A DNA stretch of 36,918 nt. Origin: Bryobacteraceae bacterium. GTDB taxonomy: Bacteria; Acidobacteriota; Terriglobia; Bryobacterales; Bryobacteraceae. The stretch is taken from positions 1-36,918 of the forward strand of contig JAICXK010000015.1 in NCBI GenBank assembly GCA_025980435.1, read 5' to 3'. The stretch's first letter is position 1. Each line of letters starts with the position of its first letter. This document shows, one piece after another, positions 9,270-18,164 of this stretch. A program made the translations under genes and the position numbers. The notes beneath the pieces are model-generated. The model was not told the origin of the DNA, made no database searches, and was given only the letters and a program-made list of their open reading frames with translations.

Positions 9270-10055
9270 TTATGTTTCGTCGGAACGGACGCGAGCGAAG
9301 ACGTAGCGGGCCGCTGGATTGGCAGAGCGAAGGGCTTCTTCCACGGCCTCGCCGAGAATGCGGCCGTCCCCAACCGAAAGGCGCGCCGGGACGACAATAT
9401 CCACGGCTAGCAAAAAGTCGGAACGCAGACGAGCAATGAAGCAGTCGGAGACGCCGAGCACTCCGGGCACGCCTTCGGCGACTCTGCGAGCCTGGTCCTC
9501 CAGTTCATCGGTGGATAGCTCATTGCGACGCTCGCCGGCGGCGCGGAGTTGGAACAGGTACACCGGCAGTTTGCGAAGCGGCACGCTGCGTCCGGGCAGC
9601 ATGTTGTACCAGAGGAAGGGCGCGCTGAATCCTTTGGGAGCGGCAAAACCGTGCGCTCCGTAGCGGCTGATAATCTCGCGGACCTCCTCCAATGGATCGC
9701 CAGGCCGCGAGGAATCGTCGAGGCCGGTGCGCTGCGCGAATTTCAGAGCGGCGTCCGGCTCCGCGTCCTCTACTTCGAGAATTTTCACTTCATCGTAGCC
9801 GGGCCGTTCAGGACCCTGGCTGGACATGGCCTTGATGAGTTCTGGGAGGGTGAGGCACTTTTCCTGCCAGGCGCTGCGAGCGCGAGCAGGCACCGGGTCG
9901 TGACGCCATTCTGAGCCGCCACAGTAGTAACAATAGAACCGCCCGAGGCGATCGACCTGTTCGAAAGCCCAGGCAACATCTCCCAGGCGCGCGGGAGTAT
10001 AGGGGGCGGCAGTCCACCGGACGAAGACGAAGGCTCTGCCGCTTCTGCGAGACAT
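9270..10055 (-). CDS. Uncharacterised protein with N-terminal CYYCGG motif and C-terminal region resembling a cation-efflux cytoplasmic (ZT-dimer-like) fold
   Basis: Intact ORF 2 bp upstream of the ligase; CYYCGG; C-terminal VAEGVPGVLGVSDCFIARLRSDFLLAVDIVVPARLSVGDGRILGEAVEEALRSANPAARYVFARVRSDE. Confidence 0.7.
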   Translation of the reverse strand: MSRRSGRAFVFVRWTAAPYTPARLGDVAWAFEQVDRLGRFYCYYCGGSEWRHDPVPARARSAWQEKCLTLPELIKAMSSQGPERPGYDEVKILEVEDAEPDAALKFAQRTGLDDSSRPGDPLEEVREIISRYGAHGFAAPKGFSAPFLWYNMLPGRSVPLRKLPVYLFQLRAAGERRNELSTDELEDQARRVAEGVPGVLGVSDCFIARLRSDFLLAVDIVVPARLSVGDGRILGEAVEEALRSANPAARYVFARVRSDET

Positions 10056-10125
10056 AGGTATATTGTCGCCGGGACAATGAACTCAAGTTCGCCGCAGTGC
10101 AGTGAAGACCTGCGCCGCGAGAGGA

Positions 10126-10521
10126 TCAGTGGGGAAATTTGAACTGCTGGTCGACTTCGACCTGATAGCCGGCAGCGAGGGCGTTTGTTTCGTTTGCCAT
10201 GCCCACGACGGCCATCAGTTCGCCTAGCATTTGATCGGTCATGCCCTTTTTGCGCGCGGACGCCGAATGCGAGGCCATGCAGTATTGGCACTGGTTGGTG
10301 GCGCTGACGGCGAGATAGATCAATTCCTTAGTGAGCGGATCCAATGCGCCGGGGGCCATGATCTGTTTGATACTTTGCCAGGTCCGGCGGAGCGTTGCAG
10401 GGTCGTTGGCGAGCGCCTTCCAGAAATTGTTGATCCAATCGGTATGCCGGCTGGCCATGATGTCGTCGTAGACTTCAAGGACCTCCGGACTGGCGTCGGT
10501 GTATTCAATTAGGCTGGGCAT
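10126..10521 (-). CDS. AhpD-like / carboxymuconolactone decarboxylase family protein
   Basis: CQYCMASHSASA (CxxCxxxH AhpD-type motif); likely start MPSLIEYTDASPEV at 10521 rather than the track start at 10542. Confidence 0.88.
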   Translation of the reverse strand: MPSLIEYTDASPEVLEVYDDIMASRHTDWINNFWKALANDPATLRRTWQSIKQIMAPGALDPLTKELIYLAVSATNQCQYCMASHSASARKKGMTDQMLGELMAVVGMANETNALAAGYQVEVDQQFKFPH

Positions 10522-10556
10522 GATTAAGGATGGGCGAGGCACGGCTCGCCCCTACA

Positions 10557-11516
10557 TTATGAATTTCCGATGAGGATGCCCGCGATGAAGACGAGCACAC
10601 CGCCCAACACGACTTGCAGGGCGGCGCGCACGAGCGGGGTTTCCATGTAGTGCTGGCGAATCCAGCTAATGACGGCCAATTCAACAGCCACCACGCAGAC
10701 GGCAACGGCCGTGGCGATCTGAAAGTTGGAAATCAAATAGGGCAAGGTATGACCGATGCCACCGGCGGTGGTCATCACGCCGGTGACAACACCCCGAATG
10801 AGGGGGCGGCCGCGGCCGGTCAGCGATCCATCATCGGAAAGCCCCTCGGCGAAGGCCATTGAGATGCCGGCTCCGACAGAAGCGGCGAGGCCGACAACGA
10901 AGGCATCGTGAGTGTTCTGGGTCGCGAAAGCGGCGGCGAAGAGCGGCGCGAGAGTCGAGACGGAACCATCCATCAAGCCGGCCAGGCCGGGCTGGACAAA
11001 CTGCAGCACGAAGATGCGGCGCGAGGCTTCTTTCTCTTTCCCTCTAACCTCCGGAGTGATGTGCAGCCTTTCAATGGATTCGGCGGCGGCGGTGTGCTTC
11101 GCTTCCGCTTCAGCGAGATCGCCGAGCAGTTTTCGGATGGAAGCGTCGGTCGTCCGCTGGACGGCAAGCTGATAGAAGCGCCGCGTCTCGGATTCCATCG
11201 ACTCAATGGCGCGGCGGACGGCGTTCGGACCGATGGGTCTGATCAGCCAGACAGCCGGGCGAGACACGAACCCCTTAACGTCCTGGCGGCGGATGAGCGG
11301 GATATGCTCGCCGAAGCGAGACCGGTACAGTTCGATCAGGCTGGTGCGATGGTCGGATTCCTCAGCCTGCATCTCTTCGAGCATTCTGGCGGTGGCGGGG
11401 TAGTTTTCACGGAGACCTTCCGCGAACTCGCCATAAATGCGGCCATCCTCTTCTTCCAGGGAGATGGCGAGGGCGAGAATTTCGCGTTCGGACAGGTCGG
11501 TGAAGTTTTTCGCCAT
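10557..11516 (-). CDS. mbfA: Ferritin-like domain fused to VIT1/CCC1-type membrane domain (membrane-bound ferritin, MbfA-like)
   Basis: N-terminal LAISLEEEDGRIYGEFAE...EEMQAEESDHRTSL (ferritin-like E/ExxH); C-terminal GLMDGSVSTLAPLFAAAFA...SVGAGISMAFAEGLSDDG. Confidence 0.88.
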   Translation of the reverse strand: MAKNFTDLSEREILALAISLEEEDGRIYGEFAEGLRENYPATARMLEEMQAEESDHRTSLIELYRSRFGEHIPLIRRQDVKGFVSRPAVWLIRPIGPNAVRRAIESMESETRRFYQLAVQRTTDASIRKLLGDLAEAEAKHTAAAESIERLHITPEVRGKEKEASRRIFVLQFVQPGLAGLMDGSVSTLAPLFAAAFATQNTHDAFVVGLAASVGAGISMAFAEGLSDDGSLTGRGRPLIRGVVTGVMTTAGGIGHTLPYLISNFQIATAVAVCVVAVELAVISWIRQHYMETPLVRAALQVVLGGVLVFIAGILIGNS

Positions 11517-11613
11517 GAGCTGCGCTTCAGATGCTGGTCAGGCCAGGGAAGCTATTAGGGTAACGCGGGCAAGTTAGTGATACGATCCAGGACGCCGGAG
11601 CACGACAGAGTGT

Positions 11614-12123
11614 ATGAGTTTGCGGGACATTAGCAATCAATTTGTTTTCAAGAAGCGATGGCGTCAAGGAAGCTTCGAATACGAGGAGATCTCGGGCGAG
11701 CTGGGGGAGCCTGGGACGGTGGTTACCCACCGGTCGATCACTCCGCAGCGTACTATGTCCCGCGGAACCGGTGAGCATGCGGGGCATCGCATCGGAATTC
11801 AGTATGGAGCTCCGGGAGACGTGCGGAATCTCAGTCTCCAGAACCCAAACTCGAACACATTCGCGCCGAAAGTTCTCCAGGAAGCTTTTCGAGGACCGGG
11901 CGGCAGCTATCACAACCTGGAGTCGCACTGGACATTGAAGCTACACCAGGGATATCGGATCAAAGTAACCGTGCGCGACAAGTATCGAATCGGCGAGCAA
12001 CGGCCGATTTCACGCGCGGTGGAGTGGACTGAAATCGATCCTCAGGGGCGGATCGCACCACGGCACCGGCTGGATTTCGGAAACTTCAGCTCGCCGCAGC
12101 AAAGGGCGGCAGAAAAGAAATAA
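11614..12123 (+). CDS. Putative small DNA/RNA non-specific endonuclease-like protein (polymorphic-toxin NS-type)
   Basis: GEHAGHRIGIQYGAPGDVRNLSLQNPNSN...ESHWTLKLHQGYRIKVTVRDKYRIGEQRPISRAVEW resembles the aGHliG-rfGGpgd-NLvpqn-N core of NS-type nucleases. Confidence 0.5.
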   Translation: MSLRDISNQFVFKKRWRQGSFEYEEISGELGEPGTVVTHRSITPQRTMSRGTGEHAGHRIGIQYGAPGDVRNLSLQNPNSNTFAPKVLQEAFRGPGGSYHNLESHWTLKLHQGYRIKVTVRDKYRIGEQRPISRAVEWTEIDPQGRIAPRHRLDFGNFSSPQQRAAEKK

Positions 12124-12144
12124 ATGACTGAATAGCGGCAGGCA

Positions 12145-13167
12145 TCAGGCCATGTAGACAAACTCCCGCGCGGGAAGCTGCCGGCCTAAAACGAAAAGCG
12201 TCACGTCGTCCATTTTGCGGGCATGGGCGCGGAAGGCGGTCAGGTCGTCGCGGCAGGCCGCAACCAGCGCAGGGGCGTTCACCGGTCCATGGCCGCGGAT
12301 AAGATCCTGCAGCCTGTCGGTCGAATATTCGACGCCGTCCGGGTCCATCGCTTCGGACACACCATCGGAATAAATAACCAGTCCGTCGCCTGGCTCGAAG
12401 CGCAGCTCGCTAACAGAGAATTCTTCGGATGCGAAGAGCCCAACCGGGAGGTCCGATTGCTCGAGACAGGTGATGTTCCCTCGCGAAACGAGCAGCGGCG
12501 GAGGGTGCCCGGCATTGCAGATCTCAACGACGCCGTCCGGCTTGGCGCGCCCGCAGACCAAAGTGGCGTATTGCGAGGGCAAGGTGCTCTCGGAAAACAC
12601 CCGGCTGGCGTGCTTGAGCATCTCGGCCAGCGGGAGCCGTACCGAGATCAGAGTGCGAAACATAGCGTGTAAATGCGCCATCAGCATGGAACCGGCCATG
12701 CCTTTGCCCGAAACGTCGCCCACCGTGAAGTACAACCCCGCTTCTCCTGCATCAATCACGTCGCAATAATCACCGCTGACCAGGCCGGCGGGTTCGTAGT
12801 GATAGCAGATATGCCAACCATCGCGCTCCAAGCCCTGGCGCGGCAATAAGCCTCGCTGAACTTCGGCGGCGAGTTGCAGGTCACGCTCCAATGCGTCGCG
12901 CTCCTGCCCGGTGAGGTGATCGAGGCAGATGCGGACGAGCGGGTCGCACATAAGGCGGTCCGGTTCTATCGATTCGTGACAGGATTCGCAAATGCCAAAG
13001 GAACCGTCTTCCATACGCGCGAGCGCACCATCGACCTCCTTAAGAAGGGAGTGGAGATGCGAGTGCGCATCGCTATGGCCGGCAGCATGTTCGAGCCGAT
13101 GACGGCGATCGAGCAATTGCTGCCGCATAAAGGTGTTGAGAGTGGCCTCCATTTTGACCTCCAGCAA
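12145..13167 (-). CDS. PP2C-type SpoIIE/RsbU phosphatase with N-terminal DksA/TraR-like zinc finger
   Basis: ALARMEDGSFGICESCHESIEPDRLMCDPLVRICLDHL (DksA/TraR-like) then LQLAAEVQRGLLPRQ, SGDYCDVI, VGDVSGKGMAGSMLMAHLHAMFR, CNAGHPPPLL, IYSDGVSEA, DDVTLFVL. Confidence 0.92.
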   Translation of the reverse strand: MLEVKMEATLNTFMRQQLLDRRHRLEHAAGHSDAHSHLHSLLKEVDGALARMEDGSFGICESCHESIEPDRLMCDPLVRICLDHLTGQERDALERDLQLAAEVQRGLLPRQGLERDGWHICYHYEPAGLVSGDYCDVIDAGEAGLYFTVGDVSGKGMAGSMLMAHLHAMFRTLISVRLPLAEMLKHASRVFSESTLPSQYATLVCGRAKPDGVVEICNAGHPPPLLVSRGNITCLEQSDLPVGLFASEEFSVSELRFEPGDGLVIYSDGVSEAMDPDGVEYSTDRLQDLIRGHGPVNAPALVAACRDDLTAFRAHARKMDDVTLFVLGRQLPAREFVYMA

Positions 13168-13290
13168 GCCAAATCGGGCTGCCCTTTTTGATGTCGGGAG
13201 GACTAGCGAAGTTGCCGCTTCCTATCTCCAGACCTGCCATTCACAATATTCCCAACCTGCCTGTAGTGTCATTCTGAGTGGGTAGAAGCC

Positions 13291-14337
13291 ATGGCCTTGA
13301 CCAGACGCGAATTACTCACCGGATTCACCGCATATCCGTTGTTGCAGGCACGTGCCGGGGAGGGGCCGTCCTTCGACCGGGTCGATACGCACATCCACCT
13401 GAATCGCCGCGCTCCGGACATCGTCCGCGGCTTCAGGCAGACACGTTGGCGGGCCTTGACCATCTGCGATTCACGAGCAATCGGCGATGAGCCGCCCGAT
13501 CTGCCCGAGCAGGTGCGGGGCGCGATTGAATTGCATCGGAAAAGCAATGGCCTAATCGCATGGGCGACATCCTTCGATGCGCGGCCGTTCGAACAACCCC
13601 GTTTCGCTGAGAGCGCGATCGCCGGCCTGGACGACTGCTTCAGACAAGGCGCAATCGCGGTCAAGATCTGGAAAAACGTCGGCATGGCAATCCGGTCAAA
13701 ATCGGGCGCTTATTTAATGCCGGACGATTCCGCCTTGCTTCCGATTTATCAGGCGATTCAGAATCGGGACAAGACCCTGGTGGCGCATCTGGCCGAGCCA
13801 GACGGGGCCTGGCTGCCGCTCAATTCACAAAATCCCGAACTTCGCTATTACAGCGCCCACCGTGAGTGGTATCAGTATGGCCGCGCGGGTGCACCCGCCA
13901 AAGAGGCGATTCTGCGCGCTCGCGACCGGGTGCTTGCGCGTTTCCCGAAGCTACGCGTTGTCGGCGCACACCTCGGTAGTAACGAAAGCGATTTACGAGC
14001 GTTGGGGAAACGCCTGGACACTTATCCGAATTTTGCGGTGGACATGGCGGCGCGCGTGCGTTATCTGGCCGCGGGCGACCGCGGTACCGTTCAAGAGTTC
14101 CTGAACCGCTACCAGGACCGGATCACGTACGGCACGGATTTCGTGTGGCGTTCGCAAACCGAGCAGCGGGCTTGGGACATCATTGCAACAGCCCACGACC
14201 ACGATTGGAAATTCTTTTCAGGCAACGGCGAGATGAACTACGGCAGCCACCGTACGCGGGCTTTGGCGCTACCCGAAGGTGTGCTTCGCAAAATCTTTTA
14301 TCAGAATCCCGTACGCTGGTTTCCGGGAATCGCGTGA
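13291..14337 (+). CDS. Amidohydrolase (amidohydrolase_2-like), possible exported protein
   Basis: VDTHIHLNRR metal-binding motif, LVAHLAEPDG, VVGAHLGS, ITYGTDFVW; N-terminal TRRELLTG. Confidence 0.85.
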   Translation: MALTRRELLTGFTAYPLLQARAGEGPSFDRVDTHIHLNRRAPDIVRGFRQTRWRALTICDSRAIGDEPPDLPEQVRGAIELHRKSNGLIAWATSFDARPFEQPRFAESAIAGLDDCFRQGAIAVKIWKNVGMAIRSKSGAYLMPDDSALLPIYQAIQNRDKTLVAHLAEPDGAWLPLNSQNPELRYYSAHREWYQYGRAGAPAKEAILRARDRVLARFPKLRVVGAHLGSNESDLRALGKRLDTYPNFAVDMAARVRYLAAGDRGTVQEFLNRYQDRITYGTDFVWRSQTEQRAWDIIATAHDHDWKFFSGNGEMNYGSHRTRALALPEGVLRKIFYQNPVRWFPGIA

Positions 14338-14340
14338 TTG

Positions 14341-15717
14341 TTATTCGAAGGGCGCGTCGTCGTCCCCGGTATCGGCGGACAGGTTCTCGAATTTCGTATA
14401 CCGGTTTAGAAAAGCCATCTTAATCCGCCCAGTCGGTCCGTTGCGCTGCTTCGCCAGGATCAGTTCGGCCAGGCCCTTGAGGCTCTCTTTATCCGGCCGG
14501 TAGACTTCTTCGCGGAAGATGAAGCCCACCATGTCGGCATCCTGCTCAATGGAACCCGACTCTCTCAAATCGCTAAGCATCGGGCGGTGGTCGCCGGTTC
14601 TTGTTTCGGGCGCACGGCTCAACTGTGAGAGCACGAGAAAGGGCACTCGCAGCTCCTTTGACATCAGCTTCATGCCTCGTGAAAGAGAGCTGATCTCCTG
14701 CACTCGATTCTCGAACCTACCGCGGCCCTGCATCAACTGCAAATAGTCGATGATTACCAGCCCCAGGTCCTGCTCGGCTTGCAACCTCCGCAGCTTCGAA
14801 TGAACATCCATCAGGTTCGTGCCCGCCGTGTCATCCAGGTAGAGGGGAGCTTCAACAATGCGGTAGAGGGACTCCTGCAAAGCGTGACGCTCCTCCTGGT
14901 TCAGATATCCGGCGCGAAAACGCTGCTGATCCACGCGGGCGGAAGCGCAGATCATGCGCGTGAGCAGCGATTCCTTCGACATTTCGAGCGAAAAGACCGC
15001 CACTGCCTTGGGATTCTTGGGATTTGTCGCAACATGCTGCGCCACGTTGAGCGCCCAGGCGGTTTTCCCCATCGCCGGCCGCGCGGCCAGAATGATCAGC
15101 TCGCCTTCACGCAGACCGCCCGTCATCTCATCGAACTTGAGAAAACCGGTGCTTATCCCCTTAATCCGCTTGCTCGCATCCAGGAATGCATTGATGCCGC
15201 CTTCGTACTCGGTGATGATTTGCGCGGGACTTGCCAGGGCGTTTTTCGACTGAACGTCGCCCAGCTTGATGAGGGCGTCTTCAGCCGCTCCCAGAATCTG
15301 CTGCGGATCCTCCTCCAAGCTGTAGCAGCGCGTCATGATGTCCTGGGAAACCCGGATGATCCGGCGCAGCAGGGCCTTCTCTTTGACGATCCCGACGTAG
15401 CTGTCCAGGTTATGCAGTTGCGGTAGGCCATCGTCGAGCGATACCAGATAGCTAAGGCCGTCCACAGACTGCAACTGGCCAAGCTTCATCAGCTCGTTAG
15501 CGAGCGTGACGCGATCGATTTTCTCCCCGCGCTCGTGGATTTCACCCATGCGCAGGAAAATACGCTTGTGCTTTTCCAGGCTGAAATCGTCCGCCGATAA
15601 GGTTCCTGCCACCTGGAGGTACGCGCCCTCGCTGCTCATGATTGCGCCCAGAACGAAGCGCTCCGCGTCCAGGTTATCGGGAAGCGGCTGATCGAGAGTG
15701 ATATCGCGTGCGGCCAT
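14341..15717 (-). CDS. dnaB: Replicative DNA helicase
   Basis: PLPDNLDAERFVLGAIM, LIILAARPAMGKTAWALNVAQHVA, VAVFSLEMSKESLLTRM, VIIDYLQLMQG, FIFREEVY; no intein. Confidence 0.96.
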   Translation of the reverse strand: MAARDITLDQPLPDNLDAERFVLGAIMSSEGAYLQVAGTLSADDFSLEKHKRIFLRMGEIHERGEKIDRVTLANELMKLGQLQSVDGLSYLVSLDDGLPQLHNLDSYVGIVKEKALLRRIIRVSQDIMTRCYSLEEDPQQILGAAEDALIKLGDVQSKNALASPAQIITEYEGGINAFLDASKRIKGISTGFLKFDEMTGGLREGELIILAARPAMGKTAWALNVAQHVATNPKNPKAVAVFSLEMSKESLLTRMICASARVDQQRFRAGYLNQEERHALQESLYRIVEAPLYLDDTAGTNLMDVHSKLRRLQAEQDLGLVIIDYLQLMQGRGRFENRVQEISSLSRGMKLMSKELRVPFLVLSQLSRAPETRTGDHRPMLSDLRESGSIEQDADMVGFIFREEVYRPDKESLKGLAELILAKQRNGPTGRIKMAFLNRYTKFENLSADTGDDDAPFE

Positions 15718-15920
15718 GAAAAATAGGGGACCCGCTTACCTTAACCGAGCCGGCAGCGCTTCTCAAGCGCAAATCCGTAGGAAATTTGCGATTCACAAGC
15801 GAGCCGCCGTTTTACGCCAATCCGCAATCCACTAAACTCGATTTCCACAAACTTTCCTCATTACATTTTCGCTCAAAATTGTTTCAATTCAAGGCCGGAT
15901 ATGGATGCCGGCAATCGCTC

Positions 15921-15949
15921 TTGACAATGAAAACTGAACTGTTTAGTAT
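15921..15949 (+). promoter_or_regulatory. Sigma70-like promoter TTGACA-N17-TAGTAT upstream of the ABC exporter operon
   Basis: Perfect -35 at 15921-15926, 17-nt spacer, TAGTAT at 15944-15949; GTG start at 15976. Confidence 0.75.
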
Positions 15950-15953
15950 AGTT
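15932..15953. promoter_or_regulatory. Candidate TetR-family operator (hyphenated palindrome AACTgaACTgtttAGTatAGTT) overlapping the -10
   Basis: AACT-n2-ACT-n4-AGT-n2-AGTT symmetry read directly; operon ends with a TetR gene. Confidence 0.6.
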
Positions 15954-15975
15954 ATCGGTTCGGAAGGGTTTACTC

Positions 15976-16770
15976 GTGATTAAGGTAACCAATCTTGTAA
16001 AAACATTCGGGGACTTCACCGCCGTAAACAACGTCTCGTTCGAGGTGCGGAGGGGCGAAATTTTCGCGTTCCTCGGGCCCAATGGCGCAGGCAAAACCAC
16101 CACGATCAAAATGCTCACCACGCTGCTGAAACCGAGCAGCGGCCGGATCGAACTGGACGGTCTGGATCCGGCGGTAAAGCAGAACGAAGCCCGCCAAAGG
16201 TTTGGGATCGTCTTTCAGGACCCCAGCCTGGACAGTGAATTAACGGCGTACGAAAACATGGACGTTCATGCGGTTCTCTATCACGTGCCGCGCAAGGTCC
16301 GGGCAGAGCGAATCGAATTCCTGCTGAACACTTTCGAACTCTGGCCTCGCCGCAAGGACCTGGTGAAGACATTCTCGGGCGGCATGCGGAGGCGCCTGGA
16401 GATTGCGCGCGGATTTCTGCACACGCCAAAAATTCTGTTTCTGGATGAGCCCACCCTGGGACTCGACCCGCAGAGCAGAAACCAGCTTTGGACTGAAGTG
16501 AAGAATTTGAATCAGAGCGAAGGCGTCACCGTGTTTCTCACGACTCACTACATGGACGAAGCGGACCGTATTGCGGAGCAGATTGCCATCATCGATCACG
16601 GCCGGATTGTTGCTCAAGGTTCGTCGCGAAAATTGAAGGAGGAGACCGGCACGGATTCCCTGGAGAACGCATTCCTGGCTCTCACCGGCTCTTCACTTCG
16701 CGATGAGAAGGCAAGTTCCGCGGATCAATTGCGCCAGATGGCGCGCATGTGGAGCAACAAACGACAATGA
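15976..16770 (+). CDS. ABC transporter ATP-binding protein (DrrA-like)
   Basis: GPNGAGKTTTIKML, FSGGMRRRLEIARGFLHTPKILFLDEPTLGLDPQSR. Confidence 0.95.
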   Translation: MIKVTNLVKTFGDFTAVNNVSFEVRRGEIFAFLGPNGAGKTTTIKMLTTLLKPSSGRIELDGLDPAVKQNEARQRFGIVFQDPSLDSELTAYENMDVHAVLYHVPRKVRAERIEFLLNTFELWPRRKDLVKTFSGGMRRRLEIARGFLHTPKILFLDEPTLGLDPQSRNQLWTEVKNLNQSEGVTVFLTTHYMDEADRIAEQIAIIDHGRIVAQGSSRKLKEETGTDSLENAFLALTGSSLRDEKASSADQLRQMARMWSNKRQ

Positions 16771-17513
16771 CGGCTATTTACATCCTGTGGCTGCGCGAAT
16801 TGAAACGCTACTTTCGTTCGAGAGCCCAGATTGTCGCTTCGCTCGGCCAACCGGTGCTGTATCTGCTGGCGCTCGGCTTCGGCCTTGAACCAGTTTTTCG
16901 AAAAGCCGGGAACGGGAGTTACATGCAGTTTGTCGCGCCCGGAGTCATCGGCATGACGGTACTTTTCAGCTCGGTGTTCTCGGGAATTGGACTGTTGTGG
17001 GACCGCCAATTCGGATTCCTGAAAGAAACGCTGGTTGCTCCCGTCCCGCGCATCCGGATTATGACTGGCAAGGCACTCGGAGGAGCCACAGTAGCAATCT
17101 TGCAAGGCTTGCTGGTGGTGGCTGCGTGTCTGCTGGTTGGCTTCCGCCCGAGGAGCCTGGCGGCGATTCCGATTGCGCTTCTATTCATGGCTCTGATTGC
17201 GACGGTATTTGCATCTCTCGGTATAGCGATCGGATCGAAGCTCGAGAATATGCAGGGCTTTCAGTTGATCATGAATTTCCTGGTGATGCCGATTTTCTTT
17301 CTTTCCGGAGCGTTGTTCCCGTTGACGAATCTCCCCAAGGCTCTGGCCGCGATTACGAGGCTCGATCCGCTCTCCTATGGGATCGATGGTTTGCGCGCGG
17401 CGCTGACCGGTGTTTCGCAGTTCGGGGTTGCTACTGATCTTGCGGTTCTGTGCGGAGTAGCGATTGTGCTGATGGCGCTGGGAAGCTATTTCTTCTCGAA
17501 GATCCAGCTCTGA
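16749..17513 (+). CDS. ABC-2 type transporter permease
   Basis: Hydrophobic ABC-2 membrane protein; overlaps ATPase gene; alternative start ATG 16767 (MTAIYILWLRELKRYFRSR). Confidence 0.92.
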   Translation: MEQQTTMTAIYILWLRELKRYFRSRAQIVASLGQPVLYLLALGFGLEPVFRKAGNGSYMQFVAPGVIGMTVLFSSVFSGIGLLWDRQFGFLKETLVAPVPRIRIMTGKALGGATVAILQGLLVVAACLLVGFRPRSLAAIPIALLFMALIATVFASLGIAIGSKLENMQGFQLIMNFLVMPIFFLSGALFPLTNLPKALAAITRLDPLSYGIDGLRAALTGVSQFGVATDLAVLCGVAIVLMALGSYFFSKIQL

Positions 17514-17515
17514 TT

Positions 17516-18106
17516 ATGGCGCGCCGCCGGAGTACGCAAGCCCACCACCAGGTTCTGGACGCGGCGCTGGAGCTGTTTGCCGAACGAGGCATCTACGCCA
17601 CCAGCATGGATGCCATCAGCGAAGCCTCCGGCGTCAGCAAAGCAACCATCTACAAACATTGGGCCGACAAGGACGCTCTTTGCCTTGAAGTATTGGGATG
17701 TTTGAGCCAGGATCTGCCGGTATTCGATTCCGGCGACCCGCGCACGGACCTGATTGCGCTTCTGGGGTATCGTCCACCGGAAAGCCAGTCGCAAATGCAG
17801 AGCCGGATGGTGCCGCATTTCATGGCTTATGCATCTCGCAATCCCGCATTCGGCGAGGCCTGGCGGGCACGTGTAATGGAACCGCCTCGCACTCGCGTAG
17901 CGCAGATCCTGAAGCGCGCCATTGCCGGAGGTGAACTATCTCCGGACCTGGACTTGGGACTTGCGGTGGCTTTGCTGATCGGGCCCATGATGTACCGGCA
18001 CGTGCTCCTGCTCAGCAAGGCCAAGCTGCCGGACGATATGCCCCGGCGAGTCGTCGATGCGTTTTGGAAAGCGCACGCGCGCAAGAAGGGACGCGGCCGG
18101 TTGTGA
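17516..18106 (+). CDS. TetR/AcrR family transcriptional regulator
   Basis: MARRRSTQAHHQVLDAALELFAERGIYATSMDAISEASGVSKATIYKHWADKDALCLEVL; ATG at 17516 directly after permease stop. Confidence 0.95.
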   Translation: MARRRSTQAHHQVLDAALELFAERGIYATSMDAISEASGVSKATIYKHWADKDALCLEVLGCLSQDLPVFDSGDPRTDLIALLGYRPPESQSQMQSRMVPHFMAYASRNPAFGEAWRARVMEPPRTRVAQILKRAIAGGELSPDLDLGLAVALLIGPMMYRHVLLLSKAKLPDDMPRRVVDAFWKAHARKKGRGRL

Positions 18107-18164
18107 TACATCTACCGGCGAAGCCCCTTCCTCACGTTGGGTCGCGGCTCGAAAAGCGCGCCGG

